DNA from: Solibacillus sp. FSL H8-0538
GTDB taxonomy: Bacteria; Bacillota; Bacilli; Bacillales_A; Planococcaceae
Assembly: GCF_038003525.1 (NCBI RefSeq)
Contig: NZ_JBBOPI010000001.1
Span: 1,789,001 to 1,853,000 of the forward strand
DNA length: 64,000 nucleotides
Direction of reading: 5' to 3'
Shown here: positions 9,394 through 17,321 of the stretch, piece by piece
Numbering within the stretch: the stretch's first letter is position 1
Layout of the letters: every line of letters begins with the position of its first letter
Notes under the pieces: generated by a model
Told to the model about the DNA's origin: nothing
The model's database searches: none
What the model saw: only the letters and a program-made list of their open reading frames with translations
Translations under genes and position numbers: made by a program

Positions 9394-9463
9394 TAGTATA
9401 ATAGAAAGACGCATCTTGCCAAAAATAGGGCGAGATACTGTCCTTTCTTATCTACTAAAATAG
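9394..9463 (-). repeat. Post-terminator repeat, reversed copy
   Basis: Read on the minus strand, this begins AGTAGATAAGAAAGGACAG, then CTCGCCCTATTTTTGGC, and ends GCGTCTTTCTA, matching the second-hairpin core of the other copies. It is the only copy on the minus strand. It sits just before the ribosome site (GGAGGGGG, 9467-9474) of the plus-strand gene at 9479. Confidence 0.65.
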
Positions 9464-9478
9464 AATGGAGGGGGTTAA

Positions 9479-9733
9479 ATGGATCGTTTTTTAATATTTG
9501 CTTCACTATATGATGGTCGAAATTATTTGCTGCATTTTGATGATTTTGAAGTTTTTGAATGTCTCCATAAAATTCCGACCCCTGAAGGCTTGTGGGCAGT
9601 TGGACAATGGCCTTTGTATACGGAAGCGGAAATTACGTTTTTTGTAGAGCTCATTAGCGGAAATGTGAGAAACTATTATATTTTAGATCGTAAAGTGAAT
9701 CGCAAAGAATTTGTTAATCTTGATATAAAATAA
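9479..9733 (+). CDS. Small protein of unknown function (84 aa)
   Basis: An acidic and aromatic-rich 84-residue protein (MDRFLIFASLYDGRNYLLHF...) with no membrane segment, signal or motif that I recognise. GGAGGGGG at 9467-9474 is a strong ribosome site at good spacing, and a bidirectional terminator follows, so it is very likely a real gene. It stands alone between an inverted copy of the dispersed repeat and the convergent MazG-like gene. Confidence 0.7.
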   Translation: MDRFLIFASLYDGRNYLLHFDDFEVFECLHKIPTPEGLWAVGQWPLYTEAEITFFVELISGNVRNYYILDRKVNRKEFVNLDIK

Positions 9734-9768
9734 GCACGGGCAGCCAACTAGCTACCCGTGCTTTTTAT
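9732..9768. terminator. Bidirectional terminator between convergent genes
   Basis: AAGCACGGG...CCCGTGCTTTTT forms a stem with one mismatch. The T run serves the plus strand; the AT-rich 5' side can serve the minus-strand gene that ends at 9765. Confidence 0.85.
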
Positions 9769-10097
9769 TCGTCATTATTGGATATTTCGTTTAAAAAAAT
9801 CCCTTTTTCAAAACCGCCTTTAAGCTTCTTTTTAGCCGAGCGAATACTTTCGAATTCTTCGAGCGAAACGTCATGTAGCTTCACTGCGGCATAAATTAAT
9901 TCAACTATGTCTACTAATTCCTCTAGAGCCTCGACTTTTCCGCTAGCCGTGCTATATTCACTTAATTCCTCAAATAATTTATTCGTAATTTCATGCTGAT
10001 GCTCAAGTGGGGATAATAGCTTTAATGAATAGCTACCACCATCTTTTGTCACGAGGGAAGGGACTTTATCGCGTACAAGTTTGTTTAATTGAATCAT
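9765..10097 (-). CDS. MazG-like nucleotide pyrophosphohydrolase (short, all-alpha NTP-PPase)
   Basis: 110 residues. The N-terminal NKLVRDKVP and the helical EELSEYS...EALEELVDIVELIYAAV pattern, then KGGFEKGIFL, are the hallmark of short phosphoribosyl-ATP pyrophosphohydrolase/MazG-like proteins. These hydrolyse (non-canonical) nucleoside triphosphates using acidic residues on paired helices. The start is ATG 10097 because AGGAGGTTGTAAC precedes it exactly. The upstream in-frame extension (MIWICIGGCN) would overrun this site. It is probably a house-cleaning enzyme; its substrate cannot be told from sequence. Confidence 0.8.
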   Translation of the reverse strand: MIQLNKLVRDKVPSLVTKDGGSYSLKLLSPLEHQHEITNKLFEELSEYSTASGKVEALEELVDIVELIYAAVKLHDVSLEEFESIRSAKKKLKGGFEKGIFLNEISNNDE

Positions 10098-10162
10098 GTT
10101 ACAACCTCCTATACATATCCATATCATACCAAATTGTATTAGAAAGTTATACTTGCTTAACT

Positions 10163-10192
10163 AAAAAAATCGACGCCCGAAGACGCCGATTG
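10163..10192 (-). terminator. Terminator of the 10.2-10.9 kb minus-strand operon
   Basis: On the minus strand, AATCGGCGTC-TTCG-GGCGTCGATT is followed by a T run (the AAAAAAA at 10163-10169 of the plus strand). The stem uses two G-U pairs and a UUCG-type loop. Confidence 0.85.
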
Positions 10193-10193
10193 G

Positions 10194-10487
10194 TTACCAT
10201 TCAATATTCGCAATAATACCTTCTTCATCATGCAAATCAAGCATAATACGCGCAGACATTGAATCGCGTCCAAGCTGCTCATCAATGTAAAGACGAAGTG
10301 CAGTAATAAAGTTCACCGTATTGTAAACGTCCATTTGACCATTGAGATAAGCTTCCGCTGAAAAGCCAGCTACATCATCATACATTAGTTCAATTTCTAC
10401 TGTTTCGGGCTGTACGTTTTTAAAACGTGCATGGAAAAGGCAAAGTGCATTCGTAATATCTTGTTCTAGTAATGTTAGTTTTTCCAA
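10194..10487 (-). CDS. DUF2653/YxcD-like small protein
   Basis: 97 residues, acidic. The pattern LTLLEQDITNALCLFHA...VEIELMYDDVAGFSAEAYLNG resembles the DUF2653 family (B. subtilis YxcD) as I remember it; a profile search would settle this. The gene overlaps the upstream secreted-protein gene by 13 bases, which implies translational coupling, and a terminator lies directly downstream. Function unknown. Confidence 0.65.
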   Translation of the reverse strand: MEKLTLLEQDITNALCLFHARFKNVQPETVEIELMYDDVAGFSAEAYLNGQMDVYNTVNFITALRLYIDEQLGRDSMSARIMLDLHDEEGIIANIEW

Positions 10488-10948
10488 CCGTCAGATACCT
10501 CTTTGTCTTTTTTACGTGTAACCATTTTAAAGATCTTTACTAGGAAGAAGATAATGGCACCAATTGCTAATGCATTAATCGCAAAGCCAAGGATTGAACC
10601 GATTAAGCCCATATCACCAAAAATGCTACCGAAAAGCATACCAGCTATACCACCGATTAATAAACCTTTCATTAAGCCCCCAGCACTAAAGCCACCTTTA
10701 GATTTTTCAGGTGTTTTTGTTGAATCTGTTGTTTTATTAGTAGTTGTTGGATTTTGATTTGTTGTTGTGTCTGTATCTTTATTTTGGATGTTTGTATTAT
10801 TATTCGTGTTTGAGTTGTTATTGTAGCTTTTCTTACCGGATTTGTAAGATTTTGCTTCAACTTGATGTTCATCACCGAAAAATAACGTTGTTCCGACACT
10901 AGAAAACATTAATGTCATTGCTAAAAAAATTGCTGTTAGTTGTTTCAT
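10475..10948 (-). CDS. Exported or membrane protein with Asn/Thr linker (Tim44-like N-terminal region)
   Basis: 157 residues. An N-terminal signal or anchor (MKQLTAIFLAMTLMFSSVGTT) is followed by a low-complexity N/T/K/Q-rich linker (about residues 35-85). A Gly-rich hydrophobic region (GGLMKGLLIGGIAGMLFGSI...) and a second membrane helix lead into a basic tail. The arrangement recalls small Tim44-like or YxcE-like proteins in Bacillus, but I cannot name it firmly. ATG 10948 is preferred since GGGGGATC lies 4-11 bases upstream. It is co-transcribed with the overlapping DUF2653-like gene. Confidence 0.6.
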   Translation of the reverse strand: MKQLTAIFLAMTLMFSSVGTTLFFGDEHQVEAKSYKSGKKSYNNNSNTNNNTNIQNKDTDTTTNQNPTTTNKTTDSTKTPEKSKGGFSAGGLMKGLLIGGIAGMLFGSIFGDMGLIGSILGFAINALAIGAIIFFLVKIFKMVTRKKDKEVSDGWKN

Positions 10949-10975
10949 GTTGATCCCCCAAAATTTATTAAACAT

Positions 10976-11299
10976 AACGATTGTATGCTTTTACTTTATT
11001 AGTATATCAAAATTTTCTGAGACTGAAAAATGATAAGTACGGAATGCTTGTGCATTTACGTGATTTTTTCTTATATCAGGAAGAAAAAATGTTATTATAT
11101 TTTGATCTAATCAATTAGGAGAGTTTTTTCATATTAACAGATGCCGCTAGTTTTGTTACCATTCTCAGCTTTATTGTAAAAACAGTTGTGTATTTTTATA
11201 CTTAATTGTATGATGAATTATAAATTTAGAGGCTATTCAGAATTTACATCATCATGTTAATTATTTCGAATTAGCCTGCCTATTATGGGAGGAAATTAT
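10976..11299. other. Intergenic region with divergent promoters
   Basis: About 320 AT-rich bases between the minus-strand membrane protein and ddh. I find no lysine riboswitch, T-box or other leader I recognise, no repeat copy and no convincing small gene. It must hold the promoters for both flanking genes, but I cannot fix them with confidence. Confidence 0.5.
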
Positions 11300-12283
11300 A
11301 TGAGTAAAACTCGAATTGGGATTGTCGGTTACGGAAATCTAGGACGTGGTGTAGAGGCTGCAATCAGTCAAAGCCCAGATATGGAGCTTGTGGCGGTTTT
11401 TACACGTCGTGATCCATCTACAGTAAGCATTCAAACAGCTGGTGTTGCCGTACATTTAGTAGAGGAAGCACCTGATTTTAAAGGTCAAATTGATGTCATG
11501 ATCTTATGTGGTGGCTCTGCAACAGATTTACCAGAACAGGTTCCACATTTCGCGCAGTGGTTTAATACAATCGATAGCTTTGACACACATGCAAAAATCC
11601 CGGAATTTTTTGATGCTGTAGACGATGTGGCTACAGAAAACGGTAAGGTGTCAATTATTTCTGTAGGTTGGGATCCAGGGCTATTTTCATTGAATCGTTT
11701 ACTTGGTGAAGCAGTATTACCAGTAGGAAATACATATACATTTTGGGGTGAGGGCCTTAGCCAAGGTCACTCTGATGCAGTTCGCCGCATTGAAGGCGTG
11801 AAAAATGGTGTTCAGTACACATTACCAATTGAAGCAGCTGTAAACCGTGTACGTAGTGGTGAAAATCCAGAACTATCAACACGCGAAAAACATGCACGTG
11901 AATGCTTCATCGTACTTAAAGAAGGCGCAGATGCTTCAAGAATCGAGCAAGAAATTATTACCATGCCAAACTATTTCTCAGACTATGACACAACAGTAAA
12001 CTTCATATCTGAAGAAGAGTTAAAAGCTAACCATGCTGGTATGCCACATGGCGGATTTGTAATTCGTTCAGGAGAAAGTGGCGCAGGGGACAAGCAAATT
12101 TTAGAGTTCTCACTTAAACTTGAAAGCAATCCAATGTTTACTTCAAGTGTCCTCGTAGCGTATGCACGTGCTGCACATAAACTAAATGCTGAAGGCGCAC
12201 GCGGTGCAAAAACGGTATTTGATATTCCATTTGGCTTATTATCACCAAAATCAGCGGCAGATTTACGCAAAGAACTTCTATAA
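11300..12283 (+). CDS. ddh: meso-Diaminopimelate D-dehydrogenase
   Basis: A 327-residue NADPH-dependent enzyme that reductively aminates L-2-amino-6-oxopimelate to meso-diaminopimelate, the one-step variant of the lysine pathway. The N-terminal Rossmann motif is RIGIVGYGNLGRGVE. The family-typical stretches CGGSATDLPEQ, FDTHAKIPEF, SVGWDPGLFSLNR and FWGEGLSQGHSDA (substrate loop) are all present. Length equals the classic Bacillus sphaericus enzyme (about 326). ATG 11300 is chosen because GGGAGGAAAT is just upstream; the ATG at 11285 would place that site inside the gene. It stands alone and is followed by a short hairpin terminator. Confidence 0.95.
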   Translation: MSKTRIGIVGYGNLGRGVEAAISQSPDMELVAVFTRRDPSTVSIQTAGVAVHLVEEAPDFKGQIDVMILCGGSATDLPEQVPHFAQWFNTIDSFDTHAKIPEFFDAVDDVATENGKVSIISVGWDPGLFSLNRLLGEAVLPVGNTYTFWGEGLSQGHSDAVRRIEGVKNGVQYTLPIEAAVNRVRSGENPELSTREKHARECFIVLKEGADASRIEQEIITMPNYFSDYDTTVNFISEEELKANHAGMPHGGFVIRSGESGAGDKQILEFSLKLESNPMFTSSVLVAYARAAHKLNAEGARGAKTVFDIPFGLLSPKSAADLRKELL

Positions 12284-12288
12284 TATTT

Positions 12289-12320
12289 GGACGAAATCGT
12301 TTCGGCGGTTTCGTTTTTTG
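12289..12320 (+). terminator. Terminator of ddh
   Basis: GACGAAATCG...CGGTTTCGTTTTTTG forms a stem with a G-U pair and a T run about 8 bases past the ddh stop. Confidence 0.8.
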
Positions 12321-12417
12321 ATTTTAAGAAATATGCATGATAAACCTTCCATTCTTCATGCTTCATAAGTATGATAAAGGAGTCTCTTTTTAAAAAGGTA
12401 AGAAAGGATTGATTTTT

Positions 12418-12678
12418 GTGCAAGATAAACGGTTTAAAATTGCACATCGCGAAGCATTAATGGGTGTCGTGTTAGTCGTGATCAATTTTTCGATTTGGTA
12501 CGGCTTTGCATATGGTTTAGGTTCAGGTGACCCGCTCGAATATAGCTATGTATTCGGTTTCCCTGCATGGTTTTTCTATAGCTGTATTGCAGGAACGATT
12601 TTCATGATTGTGCTTATTTCGTTAACAATGAAGCTCTTTTTCAAAGAAGTGCCGTTTGAAGAGGAGGATGATCAATGA
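12418..12678 (+). CDS. yhdT: YhdT-family (DUF997) membrane protein, PanF partner
   Basis: 86 residues with two membrane helices (GVVLVVINFSIWYGFAYGLG and FFYSCIAGTIFMIVLISLTM) and an acidic tail. YhdT proteins are encoded next to the sodium/pantothenate symporter PanF in many bacteria, and here the stop overlaps the panF start by 4 bases (ATGA). The GTG at 12418 is used because AGAAAGGA (12401-12408) is 9 bases away; the TTG at 12409 touches that site. The exact role is unproven. Confidence 0.85.
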   Translation: MQDKRFKIAHREALMGVVLVVINFSIWYGFAYGLGSGDPLEYSYVFGFPAWFFYSCIAGTIFMIVLISLTMKLFFKEVPFEEEDDQ

Positions 12679-14123
12679 TACATTGGCAAGTTATCATACC
12701 ACTTGTAATCTTTTTAATCGCTATATTTGGGATTGGCATTTGGGCAAATAAAAAAGTGCGTACGTCAGATTCGTTTATGCAGGAATATTTCCTTGGCGGA
12801 CGTGAAATGGGCGGTTTTATTCTTGCTATGACGATGATGGCAACTTACGGGAGTGCATCAAGCTTCATCGGAGGTCCAGGTGTTGCTTATAATAAAGGAC
12901 TCGGCTGGGTGTTGCTTGCAATGGCACAGTTGCCTGCAGGTTATTTTGTATTAATAGTACTTGGTAAGAAATTTGCCATTGTGGCGAGACGCTTTGAAGC
13001 GATTACTTTAATTGACTTCTTAAAGAAGCGCTACGAGAGCAATGCAGTCATTATTATTTCAGCTATTAGTATTATTGTCTTTTTATTTGCGTCCATGACT
13101 GCACAGTGGGTAGGGGGTGCGCGTTTAATTGAGTCATTAACTGGATTAAATTACACGGCTTCACTACTTATTTTTGCGGCTTCTGTATTAGTGTACGTTG
13201 TTATTGGTGGTTTCCGAGCTGTGGCATTAACGGATGCTTTGCAAGGTTCTGTAATGATTATTGGGACAATCATTTTACTAGTTGGAACAGTTATCGCTGG
13301 TGGAGGCGTTGAAAACATTATGCATAGCTTAGTGGCGGAGAATCCGGACTTTATTTCTCCATTCGGTGCTGACGGTTCACTGACGCCGCTGTACGTATCC
13401 ACGTTTTGGATTTTAATTGGTCTGGGTGTCATAGGACTACCGCAAATTGCGGTACGTGCGATGAGCTATAAGGATTCAAAAAGCTTACACCGCGCGATCA
13501 TTATTGGTACAATGGGTATCGGGACAATCATGTTCGGCATGCATTTAATCGGTGTGTTAGCACGTCCTGTTTTACCAGGCATTGAAATTGGCGATAAAGT
13601 AATGCCGCTTCTGACGTTGGAAGTATTACCTCCATTACTAGCGGGCGTTGTACTTGCTGCTCCTATGGCAGCTATTATGTCAACTGTAAATGCGCTGCTT
13701 ATTTTAGTTAGCTCGACCGTTGTGAAGGATGTATATTTAAATTTTATTAATCCGAACGCGACCGAGCAGCAAATTAAGTCACGTAGCTTCTGGGTTACAA
13801 CGATTATCGGAATGGCCGTTGTATTATTTGCACTTAATCCACCAGACTTCCTTATTTGGTTGAACCTGTTTGCATTCGGTGGACTAGAATCAGCATTTTT
13901 ATGGAGTGTCATTTTCGGGCTATACTGGAAGAAGGCAAATAAATACGGGGCTGTTTCTTCGATGGTTGTTGGTTTAGTCCTTTATATTGCCATTGACCGA
14001 TTTGCACCACATGTATTTGGTATGCACACAGTTACGCTTCCTATTGTTATTTCACTCATTGTATTTGTAGTAGTGAGCTTAGTCACACAAAAAACGAAAA
14101 ATTTACAAGAATATCATTTTTAG
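12675..14123 (+). CDS. panF: Sodium/pantothenate symporter (SSS family)
   Basis: A 482-residue member of the sodium:solute symporter family with about 13 membrane helices. Typical motifs include EYFLGGREMGGFILAMTMMATYGSASSFIGGPG at the N-terminus (Na+ site region) and the conserved QIAVRAMSYKDSKSL cytoplasmic loop. Length and the YhdT neighbour point to PanF (pantothenate uptake for coenzyme A synthesis) rather than a proline symporter. Substrate is inferred by similarity and context. The start codon overlaps yhdT by 4 bases, so the two are translationally coupled. Confidence 0.88.
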   Translation: MIHWQVIIPLVIFLIAIFGIGIWANKKVRTSDSFMQEYFLGGREMGGFILAMTMMATYGSASSFIGGPGVAYNKGLGWVLLAMAQLPAGYFVLIVLGKKFAIVARRFEAITLIDFLKKRYESNAVIIISAISIIVFLFASMTAQWVGGARLIESLTGLNYTASLLIFAASVLVYVVIGGFRAVALTDALQGSVMIIGTIILLVGTVIAGGGVENIMHSLVAENPDFISPFGADGSLTPLYVSTFWILIGLGVIGLPQIAVRAMSYKDSKSLHRAIIIGTMGIGTIMFGMHLIGVLARPVLPGIEIGDKVMPLLTLEVLPPLLAGVVLAAPMAAIMSTVNALLILVSSTVVKDVYLNFINPNATEQQIKSRSFWVTTIIGMAVVLFALNPPDFLIWLNLFAFGGLESAFLWSVIFGLYWKKANKYGAVSSMVVGLVLYIAIDRFAPHVFGMHTVTLPIVISLIVFVVVSLVTQKTKNLQEYHF

Positions 14124-14139
14124 TGAGTTAATAATAAAA

Positions 14140-14178
14140 GAAAGCAGGTGAACGTCGCGACGTTTCACACTGCTTTTT
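14140..14178 (+). terminator. Terminator of yhdT-panF
   Basis: AAGCAGGTGAACGTC pairs with GACGTTTCACACTGCTT, followed by TTTTT. A repeat element starts 3 bases later. Confidence 0.88.
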
Positions 14179-14180
14179 TA

Positions 14181-14262
14181 GTGGATAAGAAATGATAACT
14201 TTTCCATCCAGATAAGTAAGGACATCACTTGCCCTATTTTGGGGGAGCTGTATCTTTCTAAT
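14181..14262 (+). repeat. Post-terminator two-hairpin repeat, copy A
   Basis: It begins GTGGATAAGAAATG right after the panF terminator. First stem GTGGAT/ATCCAG, then ATAAGTAAGGACAT, the loop core GCCCTATTTTGGGGGAGC and the tail TATCTTTCTA. It lies about 105 bases before the GTP cyclohydrolase gene, so it could be in that operon's leader or just upstream. Confidence 0.75.
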
Positions 14263-14368
14263 ACTTTGTAGATTAAGTTACTATGGATTGACGTTCTCGG
14301 CTTATTAACGTATACTAGGTTACATAAAGTAAGTTTAAAATAAAAAATTAACGAAATTGGTGATATAG

Positions 14369-15103
14369 ATGAAAAACACAGTGGATATTTTACGTGACAA
14401 AATGCAGTTAGTTGCGCGTAATGATCAACAAAATTTAAGCGTAGTAGGACCCGTGAAACTTCCAATCAAGCAAGGCGATTTTGAAGCAACGTTCCAGTGG
14501 TATTCATGGTTAACGGTTAATGCAACGGACTCAAAAGAAGATGTCCTACAGTCATTAGCAAAATCAAACTTAGCATTCGGCCAGCAGTCGTCAGTTTTAG
14601 TCTATGGTGATTTTGCAAACGCAGATGATGCGCTTATCCGTATGCATAGCATTTGTCACACAGGTGATATTTTTGGAAGCCAGCGTTGTGATTGCGGTTA
14701 TCAATTACACGAATCGATGAAAATGATTGTTGAGCACGGCTGTGGTGCCATTTTCTATTTAGCCGATCATGAAGGCCGTGGTATCGGATTATTCTCAAAA
14801 TCATTAGCTTATTTATTACAAGAAGAAGGCCATGATACAGTTGAGGCAAATCATGCATTAGGCTTTGAAGATGATACTCGCTCTTATGAAGACGCTATTA
14901 AAGTGCTAGAGGTTCTACGTCAAAAGCCAGTAACGCTCATTACAAATAATCCCAAAAAACTCGCTGCGCTAAAAGAACATGGCTTACTTGCAGCTGGAAA
15001 CGTACCATTATGGGGCGGATTAACTGATACGAACCGCTTCTACCTAGAAACGAAAGTTAAGAAATCTGGTCATATATTAGAAAAAGAAACTTTAATCGTC
15101 TAG
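14369..15103 (+). CDS. ribA: GTP cyclohydrolase II (stand-alone)
   Basis: A 244-residue stand-alone GTP cyclohydrolase II without the DHBP synthase half found in bacillary RibBA. Zinc ligands are Cys96, Cys107 and Cys109 (SICHTGDIFGSQRCDCGYQL). Catalytic and GTP-binding motifs DHEGRGIGL, TVEANHALGF, DDTRSY and ITNNPKK are intact. The reaction opens GTP to 2,5-diamino-6-ribosylamino-pyrimidinone phosphate, formate and PPi. It heads an operon with ribD, an FAD monooxygenase and a HAD phosphatase. The leader lacks an FMN riboswitch. Because ribE and ribH are not here, the pathway may serve a specialised product or simply supplement riboflavin synthesis. Confidence 0.88.
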   Translation: MKNTVDILRDKMQLVARNDQQNLSVVGPVKLPIKQGDFEATFQWYSWLTVNATDSKEDVLQSLAKSNLAFGQQSSVLVYGDFANADDALIRMHSICHTGDIFGSQRCDCGYQLHESMKMIVEHGCGAIFYLADHEGRGIGLFSKSLAYLLQEEGHDTVEANHALGFEDDTRSYEDAIKVLEVLRQKPVTLITNNPKKLAALKEHGLLAAGNVPLWGGLTDTNRFYLETKVKKSGHILEKETLIV

Positions 15104-15114
15104 GGGGAAGTCTC

Positions 15115-16224
15115 ATGAAAACCGATCAACAGTATATGCGGCTTGCACTTGATTTAGCAAGTAGTGCTAAGGGGAATACCAATCCTAATCCACTTGTAGG
15201 AGCTGTCATTGTCAAAAATGGTGTTATTGTTGGCACTGGTCTACACCGTAAAGCAGGGGAGCCCCATGCTGAGGTACATGCGTTTAATATGGCTGGTGAG
15301 CATGCAAAGGGCGCTACTCTATATGTAACGCTTGAACCGTGCTCACATTATGGCAAAACACCACCTTGTGCGGAACTTGTAAAGGAATCAGAAGTAGCTA
15401 GAGTTGTTGTAGCGATGCAAGATCCAAATCCAAAAGTGGCGGGGCGTGGCATACAGCTCCTACGTGATGCAGGTATTGAAGTAGAGGTAGGCGTGTTAGA
15501 GGACGAAGCAAGACGGTTAAATGAACGCTTTATTCATAATATGATTACAGCTCGTCCGTTCGTTATTTCTAAGTTTGCAATGACGTTAGATGGTAAAATT
15601 GCTACGCATACAGGTCATTCACAGTGGATTACAGGTGAAGCAGCGCGCGCAGATGTGCATATGCTTCGGCATGAAGTAGACGCCATTTTAGTAGGAGTAG
15701 GCACAGTACTAGCCGATAATCCTTCCCTTACGACGCGCTTACCACAGGGCGGCGGCAAAAATCCTGTGCGAATTATTTTAGATAGCAATTTGCGAACGCC
15801 ACTTGATGCCAATGTGATGAATACGGCAGAGGCAAAAACGATTCTTGTGACGAGTGAGAACGCAGATTTGGAAGCTGTTGCTTTCTATGAAAAAAAAGGC
15901 ATACAAGTGATGGTCGTTCCGCAAACAGAGCTTGGTCTTGATTTAGAGGCAGTGCTAATGCAACTTTATAAACTAGGTGTTACAGATATTCTTGTTGAAG
16001 GCGGTGGTGCAGTTAATGCATCATTCCTACGTGCAGGCCTTATTGATAAATATTTCGTCTATGTTGCACCGAAAGTATTAGGTGGCAGAAATTCAGTTAC
16101 ACCGTTCACTGGTGAAGACATTGAAACAATTGATGCCGCACAGCTGGTTGAATTTGGTGAAGTCGAAAAAATCGGTGATGACTTGCGTATTACGGCGTAC
16201 CCAAAACAAGGTGATACGCAGTGA
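15115..16224 (+). CDS. ribD: RibD: diaminohydroxyphosphoribosylaminopyrimidine deaminase / reductase
   Basis: 369 residues with both usual domains. The N-terminal zinc deaminase has His51-Ala-Glu53 (GEPHAEVHA) and Cys76/Cys85 (TLEPCSHYGKTPPC). The C-terminal reductase begins SKFAMTLDGKIAT and contains WITGEAAR and VEGGGAVNASFL. It would convert the GTP cyclohydrolase II product to 5-amino-6-ribitylamino-uracil phosphate. It starts 11 bases after ribA (AGGGGGAAG ribosome site) and overlaps the next gene by 4 bases. All catalytic residues seen in ordinary RibD are kept, so there is no sign of neofunctionalisation in the sequence itself. Confidence 0.93.
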   Translation: MKTDQQYMRLALDLASSAKGNTNPNPLVGAVIVKNGVIVGTGLHRKAGEPHAEVHAFNMAGEHAKGATLYVTLEPCSHYGKTPPCAELVKESEVARVVVAMQDPNPKVAGRGIQLLRDAGIEVEVGVLEDEARRLNERFIHNMITARPFVISKFAMTLDGKIATHTGHSQWITGEAARADVHMLRHEVDAILVGVGTVLADNPSLTTRLPQGGGKNPVRIILDSNLRTPLDANVMNTAEAKTILVTSENADLEAVAFYEKKGIQVMVVPQTELGLDLEAVLMQLYKLGVTDILVEGGGAVNASFLRAGLIDKYFVYVAPKVLGGRNSVTPFTGEDIETIDAAQLVEFGEVEKIGDDLRITAYPKQGDTQ

Positions 16225-17303
16225 ATGTGAAAGTTGATGTATGTATTGTAGGGGCAGGTCCGGGCGGCGCGCTCCTTGCTTATTTACTAGCGAAGAAAAA
16301 TGTTTCTGTTATGTTAGTAGAACGTACAAATCAATTAGCAAAAACATTTCGCGGGGAGCATTTAAATGAAGAAGGCGAAGCGATTTTAAAGAAATATGAG
16401 TTATTTGATGAGGTTGAAAAACTCGGCTTATTACGAATGGAAACGCTTGAATACTGGCATGAAGGGAAGTTATTTAAAACTATTGCCCCTGATCCAAACG
16501 TCGGTCACTTAGGAATCCATGTCCCGCAGGCGCATTTACTACAAGTAATTACCGATGCTGCACAGAAGTTTCCGTCTTTCAACTATATGTTAAATACGAC
16601 CGTAAAAGAGTTACTACAGGATGGAAATGGGCGTTATTATGCGGTAAAAGCGCTGCAAGGTAATGAAGAAGTGATTATTGAAAGCGAGCTCATAATTGGT
16701 GCAGATGGGCGTTCTTCAACGGTTCGTAAAAAAGCGGATATTGACGTGACGATTCGTAATCATGGCTATGATTTACTATGGGCAAGAATTCCAACTCCGA
16801 ATAATTGGTCACCATCGATTAAAATGGCGTTAATTGGGGGGATGCAAATTTCCTTATTTACACAGGCAAAAGGCTTTATTCAAATCGGTTGGAATATCGA
16901 AAAAGGTTCCTATTCAACTTTGCGTAAACAGCCATTTACACCGTTTATTGAACAACTCATTGCGGCTTTTCCAGAGTTACAAGAAACAGTTCATGGAAAT
17001 ATCCAATCATGGCAGGATTTTGTGCTGCTTGATGTATTTAGTAGTACAACGGAAAATTGGGGTAAAGACGGCGTAGTGCTTTTAGGTGATGCCGTGCATA
17101 CAATGACTCCAACTGGTGCATTTGGCTTAAACAGTGCAATGAGAGATGCAGATATTTTGTCAAACCTTATTGATAAAAATTATCTTGCACAACTTGATTT
17201 ATTATTGTGCGCAACAGAACGGCAAAGAGAGGTAGAAAAGATTCAGGCGATCCAAATTGAAAAAGAGCAAGGTTTTGCTGCACAATTTGATATCGTGTTG
17301 TAA
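16221..17303 (+). CDS. FAD-dependent monooxygenase (PHBH/UbiH-like)
   Basis: 360 residues. It has an N-terminal FAD-binding GAGPGGALLAYLLAKKNVSVMLVER, the mid-protein GADGRSSTVRK (DG motif), and GDAVHTMTPTGAFGLNSAMRDAD (GD motif). These three define group A flavoprotein aromatic hydroxylases. The GTG start at 16221 overlaps the ribD stop (GTGA), so the two are tightly coupled. The substrate is unknown. In context it may hydroxylate or oxidise a pyrimidine/pteridine made by the two upstream enzymes. This gene is the main reason to doubt that the operon makes plain riboflavin. Confidence 0.88.
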   Translation: MNVKVDVCIVGAGPGGALLAYLLAKKNVSVMLVERTNQLAKTFRGEHLNEEGEAILKKYELFDEVEKLGLLRMETLEYWHEGKLFKTIAPDPNVGHLGIHVPQAHLLQVITDAAQKFPSFNYMLNTTVKELLQDGNGRYYAVKALQGNEEVIIESELIIGADGRSSTVRKKADIDVTIRNHGYDLLWARIPTPNNWSPSIKMALIGGMQISLFTQAKGFIQIGWNIEKGSYSTLRKQPFTPFIEQLIAAFPELQETVHGNIQSWQDFVLLDVFSSTTENWGKDGVVLLGDAVHTMTPTGAFGLNSAMRDADILSNLIDKNYLAQLDLLLCATERQREVEKIQAIQIEKEQGFAAQFDIVL

Positions 17304-17321
17304 GTAGTAGGAGGATATACC

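Noticed and set aside
14263-14368. Possible FMN riboswitch before the GTP cyclohydrolase gene
   Set aside because: None of the conserved RFN-element blocks (for example the AGGGG...CAGTGG core) is present; the leader is short and AT-rich.
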